Source of the DNA: Candidatus Limnocylindrales bacterium
GTDB lineage: Bacteria; Desulfobacterota; Binatia; UBA1149; CAITLU01
Assembly: GCA_035571835.1 (NCBI GenBank)
Contig: DATNBU010000027.1
Location: forward strand, 172,208 to 236,207
Direction of reading: 5' to 3'
DNA length: 64,000 nucleotides
This document shows, one piece after another, positions 52,367-63,300 of the stretch. The translations under genes were made by a program, and so were the position numbers. Position 1 is the first letter of the stretch. The number at the start of each line of letters is the position of its first letter. The notes under the pieces were generated by a model. The model saw only the letters and a program-made list of their open reading frames with translations. It had not been told where the DNA came from and did no database searches.

Positions 52367-54613
52367 ATGTCGGAATGGAAATCGACGGCCTGCATCCTGT
52401 GCGAGTGCAACTGCGGAATCGAGGTTCAGCTCGGAGGCGAGGATGGTCGCCGCCTGGTGAAGTTTCGCGGCGACGACGCGCACCCTGCGTCGCGAGGCTA
52501 CGCATGCGAGAAGCCGCATCGCCTCGACTTCTACCAGAACGGACCGCACCGGCTGACCAAGCCGCTGCGCCGGCGCGCGGACGGAACCTTCGAGGAGATT
52601 GACTGGGATACCGCGATCCGCGAGGTCGCGGCGCGCTTCGCGGCGATTCGCGACGAACACGGCGGCGAGACGATTTTCTACTACGGCGGCGGCGGTCAAG
52701 GGAACCATCTCCCCGGCGTGTACGGACCCGCGACGCGCTCGCTGCTCGGCTCTATGCACAGCGCGAACGCGCTATCGCAGGAGAAGACAGGCGAGTTCTG
52801 GGTCGCGACGAAGATGGTCGGCGGCTACTCGCGTGGCAGTTTCGAGAACTGCGAGGTGGGGTTCTTTCTCGGCAAGAATCCGTGGTTCTCACACGGCATC
52901 CCGCGTGCCCGCGTAACACTGCGCGAGATCGCGAAAGACCCGGCGCGGACGCTGATCGTGGTTGATCCGCGCGTCAGCGAAACCGCGGAGATGGCCGATA
53001 TCCACCTTCAGGTGAAACCAGGCGGCGATGCCTTCCTGCTCGCGGCGATGATCGCAGTCATCGTGCAGGAAGGCCTCGTGAAGAAGGACTGGTTGGCGGC
53101 GCACGCCGATGGTCTGGAGCAGGTGCTCCCGCACTTCACTTCGCTCGACATCGCGGTGCATGCGGAGAAGAGCGGAGTACCGGAAGAACAGTTGCGTAGC
53201 GCTGCCCGTCGGATCGCGGCGGCGAAGAGCATGGCCACGTTCGAGGATCTGGGAGTGCAGATGAACCTGCATTCCACGTTGGTCTCGTACCTGCACAAGC
53301 TCCTCGTGCTCCTCACCGGGAACTTCGGCAAGGAGGGCGCCGAGTATCGGCCGAGCACGCTCGTTCCGCAGGCCTTCAACGGTGAAGAATTCGGAACAAC
53401 GCCCGTAACCGGATCGAAGATCATCGGTGGGCTTACGCCCTGCAACGTGGTTCCGGATGAGATTCTCACCGATCACCCCAAGCGCTTCCGCGCAATGCTG
53501 GTCGAAAGCGGAAATCCGGCGCATTCCATCGCGGATGGCGTTCGTATGCGCGAGGCGCTCGCAGCTCTCGATCTCGTGGTGGTGATCGACGTCGCGTTCA
53601 CCGAAACAGCGCGACTGGCGGACTATGTGCTTCCCGTCGCGAGCCAGTTCGAAAAGGCCGAGGCGGTCTTCTTCAATTTCGAGTTTCCCAACAACTATTT
53701 CTTTCTGCGCAAGGCGTTGATGCCGCCGCTACACGGCTTGTTCTCCGAGGCGGAACTGCACGCCAGGCTCGCCGAGGCGCTCGGTGCCCTGCCCAGGTAT
53801 GCCGTCGAGGCGCTCCGGGAAGCATGGATGGAGAGTCGGGTCGCTTTCCGTACGAAGTTCTTCGAGCTCCTGTCGTCTGACGATCGCCTCGGCGCCATCG
53901 CTCCGGTCCTCGTCTACCGAGCGATCGGAGACCTCCTCCCGGAAGGTCTTGCCGAAGGCGCGGGCGTCTGGGCGATCTGCCAGCTGGCGGCGCCGAGGAT
54001 CGCGCCTTCCCTCGCACGTGCCGGCTACGCCGGTTCACCGCCCGAGGCAGCCGACGCACTGTTTGACGCCATGCTTACGAGCAAGAGCGCGATTACGTTC
54101 TCAGTGGACGAATGGGAAGAGAGCTTCGCGCGCGTCTACACGCCGAACGGCCGCATCCAACTTGCCATTCCCGAGCTGTTCGACGAGCTCGATGGGCTCG
54201 CGAGCGAACCGGAACGCACAAGTCCGGAGTTTCCACTCGTCCTTTCTGCGGGCGAACGTCGGTCCTTCACGGCGAACACGATCATCCGCAATCCCGAGTG
54301 GCGCAAGAAAGACCGCGCCGGCGCGCTACGCATGCATCCGGACGACGCGATGCGAGCCGGCGTGACCGACGGTGGCCGGGTACGCCTGTCGACCCGTCGC
54401 GGGAGCGCGGAGACAGTCGTGGAATTCTCCGATCGAATGAGGCCCGGGCACATCTCGTTGCCGAACGGCCTCGGGCTCGACTACCCGGGTGAGAATGACG
54501 AGTGCGTTGCAACGGGAGTGTCGCCGAATGAGCTTACGCGCTCCGAGGACCGCGACTGGCTTGCGGGTACACCGTGGCACAAGCATACGCCGGCGCGCGT
54601 AGATGCCCTCTAG
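52367..54613 (+). CDS. Molybdopterin-dependent oxidoreductase
   Basis: 748 residues of the DMSO reductase superfamily. The N-terminal [4Fe-4S] motif is ACILCECNCGIEVQ with the fourth Cys in SRGYACEKPHRL. Molybdopterin-binding signatures follow (ETIFYYGGGGQGNHLPGVYG; ARTLIVVDPRVSETAEMADI; FTETARLADYVLPVASQFE; MRPGHISLPNGLGLDY). The size and single cluster fit assimilatory or acetylene-hydratase/formate-dehydrogenase-like types; no signal peptide, so cytoplasmic. The substrate is open; it may hydroxylate or reduce the pathway intermediate with electrons via the ferredoxin. Start after AAGGAGAT. Confidence 0.95.
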   Translation: MSEWKSTACILCECNCGIEVQLGGEDGRRLVKFRGDDAHPASRGYACEKPHRLDFYQNGPHRLTKPLRRRADGTFEEIDWDTAIREVAARFAAIRDEHGGETIFYYGGGGQGNHLPGVYGPATRSLLGSMHSANALSQEKTGEFWVATKMVGGYSRGSFENCEVGFFLGKNPWFSHGIPRARVTLREIAKDPARTLIVVDPRVSETAEMADIHLQVKPGGDAFLLAAMIAVIVQEGLVKKDWLAAHADGLEQVLPHFTSLDIAVHAEKSGVPEEQLRSAARRIAAAKSMATFEDLGVQMNLHSTLVSYLHKLLVLLTGNFGKEGAEYRPSTLVPQAFNGEEFGTTPVTGSKIIGGLTPCNVVPDEILTDHPKRFRAMLVESGNPAHSIADGVRMREALAALDLVVVIDVAFTETARLADYVLPVASQFEKAEAVFFNFEFPNNYFFLRKALMPPLHGLFSEAELHARLAEALGALPRYAVEALREAWMESRVAFRTKFFELLSSDDRLGAIAPVLVYRAIGDLLPEGLAEGAGVWAICQLAAPRIAPSLARAGYAGSPPEAADALFDAMLTSKSAITFSVDEWEESFARVYTPNGRIQLAIPELFDELDGLASEPERTSPEFPLVLSAGERRSFTANTIIRNPEWRKKDRAGALRMHPDDAMRAGVTDGGRVRLSTRRGSAETVVEFSDRMRPGHISLPNGLGLDYPGENDECVATGVSPNELTRSEDRDWLAGTPWHKHTPARVDAL

Positions 54614-54684
54614 GGAAGCAGCGGTTCTCTTGACGGCAAGCGACCGAGAAGGCGATGAATCGTTTCGTTGAGGAGAAATCGAAC

Positions 54685-55449
54685 ATGAAACCAGTTTGCC
54701 TTGTGATCGGTGCCGGAGCCGGAATCGGCGGCACCGTCGCGCGCCGCTTCGCGAGTGAAGGCTACCACGCCGTACTCTGTCGCCGCACCGGTCAGGATGC
54801 CTTGCATCAAGCCGTGGAGGGCATCAAGCAGGGCGGCGGTTCCGCATCGGGATTTCTGCTCGACGCTGTCGCAGCGGACTCCATCGAAGAGCTGGTTGCC
54901 AGTGTCGAGGCCGACATCGGCCCGATCGAAGTGGCCCTCTACAACCTGGGCGCACAGATCGGCGACAGGCCCTTGAAGGAAACCTCACTCAAGGCCTTTG
55001 AAACAGGATGGCGGATCGGCACGTTCGGCCTGTTTCGCCTCGCGTCGGCCGTGTGCCCGCTGATGGAGGCACGAGGCAAAGGGACGCTTCTGGTAACTTC
55101 CTCGACCGCTGCGATGCGCGGAAACGGCGGTCAGCATTCGCATGCCGCGGCCATGGGTGGACGGCGGATGCTTTGCCAGTCGCTCAACGCGCAGTTCGCG
55201 TCGAAGGGAATCCACGTCGCACACATCGTGATCGACGGCGCCGTCGATGCACCCGACACCCTGGGGAAACTTCTGGGACCGGAGCGTTTCGAGCTGTTGA
55301 GGGAAACCCGGGGCAGGGAACACGACGGGCTCATGCTCCCTGCCGAGATTGCGGAGACCTACCTCCACCTTGCGAAGCAGCACCGCTCGACGTGGACGCA
55401 CGAGCTCGACCTGCGCGCGTTCTCCGATCGACCGTGGTGGAATCACTGA
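54685..55449 (+). CDS. Short-chain dehydrogenase/reductase lacking YxxxK
   Basis: 254 residues. Nucleotide-binding start VCLVIGAGAGIGGTVARRFA is clear, as is LYNLGAQIGDRPL. The active-site segment reads QHSHAAAMGGRRML where Y-xxx-K is expected, so both Tyr and Lys are replaced (His and Met). It is therefore probably not a classical oxidoreductase. Start at 54685 has GAGGAG upstream. Eight bases separate it from the next SDR gene. Confidence 0.9.
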   Translation: MKPVCLVIGAGAGIGGTVARRFASEGYHAVLCRRTGQDALHQAVEGIKQGGGSASGFLLDAVAADSIEELVASVEADIGPIEVALYNLGAQIGDRPLKETSLKAFETGWRIGTFGLFRLASAVCPLMEARGKGTLLVTSSTAAMRGNGGQHSHAAAMGGRRMLCQSLNAQFASKGIHVAHIVIDGAVDAPDTLGKLLGPERFELLRETRGREHDGLMLPAEIAETYLHLAKQHRSTWTHELDLRAFSDRPWWNH

Positions 55450-55457
55450 GGAGACCA

Positions 55458-56237
55458 ATGGCAAAAAACGAACCGCAGGACTCTCCCCGTTCCGGGGACG
55501 TCGCACTCATCGTTGGAGGCGGCCCAGGCATCAGCGCGAGCTGTGCCAGGTTGTTCGCCAGGGAGGGAATGCGCGTCGCCGTGGCCGCCCGCAATCCCGC
55601 CAGACCTGTTCTGGCGGACCTCGAGAGCCGCCATGGCGTGCGCCTGTACGCTTGCGATGCGAGCGAGCCGGCGGACGTGGAGAAGCTTTTCGATAGTGTC
55701 ACCGGAGACCTCGCAGCTCCCACGCTCGTGGTGCACAACATCGATGGACGCGTGGCGGGGATCCTTCGCAAGGGAATCGCCGAAGCTGAACCGGATCTCG
55801 CATTGGCGACGCTTCGGAACTCACCGTTCAGCGCGTTTCTGGTGGGACAGCAGGCGGCTCGGGTGATGCGGGCCAACGAACCCGATGCCAACGGAGTTCG
55901 GGGAACGATCATCTTCACGAACGCGAGCGCGGCACTCAAAGGGTTCGCTCTCAGCGCGGCCTTTGCCATGGCGTGCCAGGCCAAGGCGGGCCTCGCGCAG
56001 AGCATGGCGCGCGAGTTGATGCCGCACGGGATCCACGTCGCGAACGTGCCGATCGATGCGGCGATCGGCTGGACACGCGAAGACGGCAGCCGCGCGCATC
56101 AACTGGCGGGAACTTCCGTGGACGACAACATGGCCGACCCGGACTGTATCGCGCAGGTCTATCTGCAGCTGCACCGCCAGCATCGCTCGACCTGGGCGTT
56201 CGAAGTCGTGCTGCGACCGTGGCTCGAGAAGTGGTGA
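55458..56237 (+). CDS. Short-chain dehydrogenase/reductase with altered active site
   Basis: 259 residues. The N-terminus has DVALIVGGGPGISASCARLF, a Rossmann motif. The active-site helix reads FAMACQAKAGLAQSMAREL: the Lys is kept but Ala stands where Tyr is expected. It has the SDR ending TWAFEVVLRPW, shared with the two other SDRs of the cluster (WSFNVEVRPF, WTHELDLRAF), so the three form one subfamily. Start has GAGGAG upstream and the 66-residue gene begins 7 bases after its stop. Confidence 0.91.
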   Translation: MAKNEPQDSPRSGDVALIVGGGPGISASCARLFAREGMRVAVAARNPARPVLADLESRHGVRLYACDASEPADVEKLFDSVTGDLAAPTLVVHNIDGRVAGILRKGIAEAEPDLALATLRNSPFSAFLVGQQAARVMRANEPDANGVRGTIIFTNASAALKGFALSAAFAMACQAKAGLAQSMARELMPHGIHVANVPIDAAIGWTREDGSRAHQLAGTSVDDNMADPDCIAQVYLQLHRQHRSTWAFEVVLRPWLEKW

Positions 56238-56244
56238 GCGCCTC

Positions 56245-56445
56245 GTGAGACCGAAAGAGGTCCTTCGAGTACTGTTTGCATGGGGACCGCTCTGGTTCGG
56301 TATCGGCTTCGTCGCGCCGATTCTGGCCCAAAGCATGGACCGCTTTGCCGTTACGCCGCCGATGGGCCTGACGACGATGCAGGCCGGTCTCGTCGCCGGT
56401 CTTCTGCTCGGCAGCGTGGCCAGGCTGCGCGGGAGGTGGGTGTGA
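56245..56445 (+). CDS. Small membrane protein (66 residues)
   Basis: GTG start. Two hydrophobic stretches are visible: LFAWGPLWFGIGFVAPILAQ near the start and MQAGLVAGLLLGSVARLRG near the end, so a small two-helix inner-membrane protein. Its stop shares bases with the start of the desaturase gene (GTGA), so translation is coupled. It may help anchor or assemble the desaturase; no known family. It is too short to be judged by composition alone, but its place in the cluster supports it. Confidence 0.68.
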   Translation: MRPKEVLRVLFAWGPLWFGIGFVAPILAQSMDRFAVTPPMGLTTMQAGLVAGLLLGSVARLRGRWV

Positions 56446-57329
56446 GCGCCGCCGGATCGGTGCTGCCGCGTGCCGAAGTCTCCGGAACACGCGCGCTCCA
56501 GAAGGAGGAGGCCGCTATCGCGCGCGACTTCATCGGCCGCTTCCCGTGGGAAATGGTGGCGTGGGGTCTCGGCAATTTCTTCGTGTGGCTTTCGATCTGG
56601 CCGCTCGTTTTCTCCGGTCTGATTCCGCTGTGGGCAGGCTTCGTGCTGTCCACGATCTGCATGATGCTGAGTTACCTTCCTTCGCACGAAGCCCAGCACT
56701 CGATCATTGCGGCCGACGGCACGCGGCTGCGCTGGCTCAACGAGTTGGTGGGGCACGTCTCGGTGATCCCGCTGGTGCTGCCGTACCGCGTCGCGTGGAT
56801 TACGCACCGGCGTCATCACGCGCACGCGAACGATCCGGAGCTCGACCCCGACCGCTTCAACAAGGCGGACACCTGGTGGCAGGCCGTGTGGGCCGGCATC
56901 CAGGGCCGCCAGCCCGGCGCGCCGAGTGCTTATCGGACGCTCGGCAAGAGCAGCGACGACCCGGAGGTCCAGCGCGCGCTCACGGAAGCCGCCGTGCTAG
57001 TGACGTCGTACTACGCGATCCTTGCCGCACTCGCGTGGTCGGGATTCGCGTTCGAGGCCGTCTTCCTCTGGTGGCTTCCGAGGCACATCGGCACGAGCTA
57101 CATCCAGCTCTTCCTGAGCTGGGCGCCGCACTACCCGATGGAAGAGAAGGGCCGCTATCGCGACACACGCGCCTGGCGCTCACCGATCGGAACGATCCTG
57201 ACGATGGGGATGGAGTACCACATCGTCCATCATCTCTATCCGCAGATCCCGCTCTTCCAGACGGGACCGGCATTCTTCGCGCTGCGCGACGTTCTCGAGC
57301 GACGCGGAATCCGCAACGACGGGCTGTAG
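56442..57329 (+). CDS. Fatty-acid desaturase/carotenoid hydroxylase-like di-iron membrane protein
   Basis: 295 residues from a GTG overlapping the preceding stop. All three His boxes of membrane di-iron desaturases and hydroxylases are present: PSHEAQHS, THRRHHAHA and EYHIVHHLYP, with hydrophobic helices between them (GFVLSTICMMLSYL; SYYAILAALAWSGFAF). It introduces an oxygen or a double bond into a hydrophobic substrate at the membrane, with electrons probably from the ferredoxin. Family members include CrtW/CrtR-type carotenoid enzymes, alkane and fatty-acid enzymes; the substrate cannot be chosen. Last gene of the cluster; the giant gene is convergent 4 bases later. Confidence 0.93.
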   Translation: MSAAGSVLPRAEVSGTRALQKEEAAIARDFIGRFPWEMVAWGLGNFFVWLSIWPLVFSGLIPLWAGFVLSTICMMLSYLPSHEAQHSIIAADGTRLRWLNELVGHVSVIPLVLPYRVAWITHRRHHAHANDPELDPDRFNKADTWWQAVWAGIQGRQPGAPSAYRTLGKSSDDPEVQRALTEAAVLVTSYYAILAALAWSGFAFEAVFLWWLPRHIGTSYIQLFLSWAPHYPMEEKGRYRDTRAWRSPIGTILTMGMEYHIVHHLYPQIPLFQTGPAFFALRDVLERRGIRNDGL

Positions 57330-57333
57330 CAGG

Positions 57334-60300
57334 CTAGCCGCGCGCACTCCGCGCGTTCGGTATCAAGTCCACGGAGTCCGTAGCAGCCACGCAAAGCGGG
57401 TTCGAGGGTCCACCGACCGCGACGCGCAGGATCGCAAGAGCATCACTGGCGTTTACTTTGCCATCGCCGTTGTAATCACAGCGGGCGAGCTCGCAGTTGC
57501 CAGCCCCGACGGCGGTTCGTAAAGCTGTCAACGCATCGCTCGCCGTCAGCTTGCCATCATCATTCGCGTCACCGCAGAGCGTCTCCGAACATCCGGGGAT
57601 AACGGTTCCCGCACACATACCGCTCGTGCAAACGTCGGCTCGAGTGCAGCTCTCTCCATCATCGCATGCTGTCGACGTTCCCCAGAGCACGAGCCGTGGG
57701 CGCACCTCGGGATCAGGATTGTCCGAGGAAGCGAAGTGGCCATGGGACTTCCTCGTAAAGCCGGGAACGAGCTTGACGCCGTAATTCGGAGAGACGCCGT
57801 CCGTCCAGTCTCGGTAGAGACTGGAAATGTCGAACCTGTTCCATCCCGGAAGCACGAGTGGACCGGCGTCCGCAAAGTAATCCGCTGCGGGACTTTGAGT
57901 GCTCGACACCTCAGATTCTGTCCACGGCTCGGTGATTCGAAAGATCTCCAGCTGAGGATCTTTCTGCGGCGCATCCGTCGCATAGAGCCAAAGCTCAGCG
58001 CGCTCGACCACGTTCGGCGGGGGAGCTGCGTCGATCCCGAACTGAATCGCATCGAAATAGGAATCGCTTTCGCCGCCGAAACTCAAGGTCGGCGAGTCAG
58101 CGTTCGTCGCGGTGACCGCACTCCAGTCAACATCGTTTCCCTCCGTTCCTGGCGAAAGAACATAGATGATGACTGGGGGATCGATCGGCGCGATCGGTGA
58201 GTGCGCACAGAGGCTCGCGCCGCGACACAGATCATCCGTACAGGGATTCCCGTCGCTCGAACACGGAGTGCCATTCGGTTCTTTCGTATCCACGGGACAC
58301 AGCCCTCCGCTGCAGAACTCCGAAATATCGCATTCTCCGGCGGCTTCGCGGCACAGGACAGTACCTGGCCGCACCTGATCGTTCGGGCAGGCGGCGCTCG
58401 TTCCGGGACAGCTTTCGCTCACATCGCAGAACCCTGCTGCCAGACGACAGATGCTTGTCGAGGGCAGGTATACGTCTGAAGGACACGCTCCTTGCGTTCC
58501 CGGACATCGTTCCGCGACGTCGCATGGTCCTGCAGCCAGCCGGCAAAATGTCGTAGACGGCGAGAACACGTCAGCAGGACACGATGCTGTATTGCCCGCG
58601 CAGCGCTCAACGGCGTCGCATGGAGCGGCGCCGATCCGGCACACCGTCGAGGAAGATGCAAGCACGTCCGCAGGACAGTTCGGATTGCTTCCCGTACAAC
58701 GCTCGAGCGCGTCACAGATCCCTCTCGACGGTCGACAGGTAACCAACGAAGATGCGAGCTCATCGCTGGGACACACCGCGGCCGATCCGCTGCATCGCTC
58801 AATCGTGTCACAGACTCCGGCGCTTCCGCGACATAGCGTCGATGCAGACTTGAAGGAGTCCGAGGGGCACGCGGCCGTCACGCCCGTGCAGAATTCCGGA
58901 TCGTCACAGGATCCCGCCACGCCTCGACACACGGTTTCCGGGTTGAGCAATGCATCCGATGGGCACGACAGCGGCGTACCGGTACAGATTTCAACCGGAT
59001 CGCACACGCCCGTCGATGGTCGACAAACCGAGCTCGGAGTCGGGAGATTGATGCAACCGCTTTGAAGATCACAGGAATCCTGCGTGCACGGATTCGCGTC
59101 GTCGCACGAGGGCGGCTGCCCGGATGGACAGACCTTGCTCAAAACGGGGTACCGCCCAGAGGCAACTGACCATACGGCCGGATCGAAACCGATCGGCAGA
59201 CTTCCCGACTGGAGCTGAAGCGTAGTTTGAGCCGTGCCGGCAGCGCTGCTCGACTTGCCCGTAGATTGATCGTCCCAATAGGCCGCAGTGAAAGGGCTCG
59301 AATCGGCAAACCCGATGAGGCCCCCGGCATTGGTCACACCGCTGACCGCGCCGGCTGCGTAAACGCCGGTCACTTCCGTTAGATAGGCAGACCCGATGAG
59401 CCCACCAACGTACTCCGTGCCAGTTACGCTTCCGGTGGCGTAGACGTTCTCGATCAGACCGCCCGAGGGCCCGGAATTCGGGCTGCTGCTGCCCGCCACT
59501 CCACCGACCGACGAGATCGCCGTAACGTTTCCCGTGGCGAACGAGTCGCGAATCGTGCCTCCCGAGTTCTGGGCCACCAGTCCGCCTGCACTGTAGTTGC
59601 ACGACACCGAGGCGCTGGAACGGCTCTGGTAGATTCCGCCGCCGGACACGTTGAAACAGGTGATGCCGCCGACGCACTGATCGCCGTGCACGGAGCCGCT
59701 GACGCTGACGTTTCTGATCGTACCGTAGTTGTACCCTGTCAGGCCGCCAACGCCGGAGCTTCCGGTAATATCCACATTGATCAAGGCCAGGTTCTTGACG
59801 GTGCCATGCGTGCTGCCGAACAGGCCGACCTGAGGCTCGTTTGGAAGGTTGATCGTGAGGTTGCTGACGCTATGCCCGTTGCCGTCGAGCTCGCCCGGGA
59901 AGAACGGAATCGGCGTGAAGGCGAAGCCGGACGCATCGATGTCGCGACCCAGCACGAACTTTGCCAGGAAGTTGTTCCGGATGTTCTGAAGCTCGGGCAT
60001 GCTGTTGATGACGATGACACACCCTGGCTGCGGGCTGCCCGAGCACGCGCCATCCACGCATGAGTCCGCCAGCGTGCAGTCGGTCTGGTCGTCACAGCCC
60101 GTCCCGTTCGGTTGATGGGTATCCACGGGGCATTCCGTCGCCGTACCGTTGCACTTTTCCGCTGTGTCACAGCCGCCAAAGGCGGCGCGACAAACGATCG
60201 AGGACGACGCCAGCGTGTTCGCCGGGCAGGTGTTGTTGCTTCCGGTACATCGCTCCGCGGAGTCGCACGGCCCTGCAGCCGCGCGGCATAGCGTCGTGGA

Positions 60301-63300
60301 AGAGGCCAGGACGTCCGCCGGGCAGGTCGCCGAGCTGCCGCTGCACGACTCATTCGCATCACACGCGCTCGTCGCTGGTCGGCATGTCACCGTCGTCGAA
60401 GCGAAAGAGTTGACCGGACAGCTCGCTGTCGAACCGGTGCAGGTTTCGGACGCATCGCAAACGCCGCTGGAAGATCGACATGTGGTACTCGATGACGAGA
60501 ACACGTTTCCAGGACACGCGCTCGACGTACCCGTGCATTTCTCCGGCAGGTCGCAGACACCGCCTGCACCGCGACACGTGGTGCTTGAGGGCAGGAATGC
60601 GTCTGCAGGGCAGGTTCCGGATGAGCCCGTGCATCTTTCGAGCACGTCACACGTGCCACTTAACCCGCGACACACAGTCGCGCTCGAAGCAAAACTGTCG
60701 ACCGGACAAATGCCTTGCATGCAGCGCTCCTCGACATCACAAGCGCTGAGTGCAGCCCGGCATAAAGTGCCCTCTGCGCAACCGCACGTATCCGTCGCCT
60801 CGCTGCAGTTCTGGATCGCGCACGGCGCCGTGCCGGCGTGACAAACTTCGCCCAGACACGTCTCCTCGCCATCGCAGAAGCGGTTGTTCGAGCACGGGGT
60901 ACCGTCGAGCTTTCCGGCACAGAGCGGAGGCGTCATCGTCCTGGCGCCTTCGAAGCGCAGATTGGCCAGCGTCACCACGGCCGTCCCTTCGCCGTAAACG
61001 CTGATGCGCAGCACGCCGGCGAGGCCTTCGAACATGTCCATCGGCACGACGACCGTTCCGAAGCCCGACGAGAACGGCTCGACGATAAGGGACGAAAGCA
61101 GGACATCCCCGAAGTGGATGGCCACATGGTCGTCAACGTTCGCCCCGGTGACGGACAGGTCGAATGTCAGCGTCGTCTCAGACTCCGGAACCGAGATCGG
61201 CAGCTCGGCGCTCGCCGTCGCGTCCCCGTCGGCCAGGGCGGCAGCGGCAAGAGTTGTCGCGACACTCTCGAGCGCAACGGCCGGTGCCGCCGACGCACAA
61301 CTCCCCGTCGCGTTCTGGCCGGCCAGACAGATCGCCGGGCTCAGCTGGCCGTCGACTGCGACGGTAGTCGCCGCCGCGGAGCCCTGCGTCGAATAGAAAT
61401 GCGTCGCATCGACCGACTGAACGCCCGTAGGCGCGAGGATTTGATACTGGTGCCAACGTTCGGGGTTCTGGAACGATAGAGCGTCCGCACCAAGGGCGAT
61501 GGAATAGTCGAATCCATTGACCGTTACCGGTGTCGGGCACGTGTAGGGTTGATCCGTGTCCGGATCGGAAACGGTTCCCCCGATGGTCGTGTGGTAACAG
61601 TTGTGTACTTCATAGTGGTTCGCGGAATCGCAGAGATACCCTTTATCCTCCGCAGTGCCGCTGATGGCAGAACCGACAGCAGCATAGATCGATACGCAGG
61701 TGTTCCCGTAGTAGTTGTCGACCCACAGAACCGACGAATCCCTAAGTCGGTTATTGTGAAAATAGCTTTCCGGGAAAATGACGAACGAGCTACCCGAGTC
61801 TGAGCAGGGCTTCGCAACAGGCGGATCCAGCAGCGTCACATGCACGTTCTGGAAATGCGGCAGCCACTCCATGGCTTTGGCATTGACGATCGTTCCAAAG
61901 CTGTGGCCGATCAGGTGGAGGCCCTTGCTATACCCGTCCCCGAGGAGCTTTTTCAGCTCCAGGGCCAGTTGGATGCCCTGGGTTTCCGCATAGGCAGCGG
62001 CGGTCGACGGCAGGCGGGCGAGTCCGCCGTGCTGGAATGCTCCTTCCCATGTAAACGCGAGGATGTTTACGCATTTCCCGCCAACACGCTTGTCGATCTC
62101 CTCCATCATCGCCTTCACCCAGCCAACGGGAGAACCCGTGTACTCGTCCGTCGCTTGCCATCCGTGGGTAATGACGACCGTCGGGCAGGCGGAGGAGAAG
62201 GTGACGTCCTGGTAGGAGATCTTGTATTTCGACTCGGCCCCGAAATCGGTCGGCGGAGTCTGCTCGTAGTAAAGCGAGACGTGATTGCTTTCGATGGTTC
62301 CGTTTTTATTGGTCGCGACGACTGCGTAGTCGCCGGGGACGGATTGACCGAAAGTGCGCTTGGTCCGATCCGTAAGCTCGATGCGTCTTCCGTCGTGATA
62401 CCAGTCGATCGCAACCGGCTCCTCGCCACCGACCGTCGCCGTAAGCGTGGCGTACCCCGGCGGGGTCTTGATCGCGGCATCGCAACAAAGGCTGACGGTA
62501 GGAGGAGTACCGGCCGCGGCACTCACGGTTAGGGACTCCGGTGGCGCGCCGGTGTTGTTGGTGCTGTCGGTTTCCGCCACCGAAGCAGACGGGTTGACCC
62601 ACGCGACCACGCGGTACTGTCCGGGTCCAGTCGAGCTGGGGACAATGCTGAAGAAGTCGAGCTGCTGGGAAGCTCCAGGCGCGAGCGACGTCGTTGTACG
62701 ATCGGCAGGCTCCAGCGAAGGATCGCTGTCGCTCACAAGCAGATCGGAAGTGAGTTTTGTCCGGAGAACGGATTCTGGTGCCGTCGCCACTCCGACGTTC
62801 CGTACGGTCGCACCGACCCGAACCTGGTCTCCCGCGTGTACCGTTGACGGCGAGAATGTAACGGAGTCGACGACGAGATCAGGCCGGCTCACCGGAACGG
62901 TCGAAAAAGGGAACTCGTTCGATGCCTGACCGTCCGGATTGATGATCTGCACGGTCCATTGTTCCGGCTGCGAGCCCAGAACTGGACGGAGCGTGAAGGT
63001 GTTGGACGCGAACGCCACGGGTTTTCGATCCGGATACACCGCTCCCGTTCGCGGTATGCGAAGGATGATGTTTGCCCCTTCGACGAAATAGATGCCGAAG
63101 AACGTGACGTCCTGGGCAAGGTTCGTTGCGAGAACCGGAAGCGGCTGCATCTCCGTGAGGACGGGTTTCTGGGAAGTCGGAGCGGCCGGTTTTCCGTTGG
63201 ATTCCGTACTCGGCGGTCCCTGCCCCACCCCGTTGACTGCGCGCACGACGTAGAAGTACGTCTGGCCGTTGGTAAGACCTGCGTCCGTGCAGCTCTGCAC

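Noticed and set aside
57360..60860. Short regularly spaced repeats in the giant gene as a possible CRISPR array
   Set aside because: The spacing of about 96 bases is that of the 31-residue coding repeats, the bases vary between units and the frame is open throughout.
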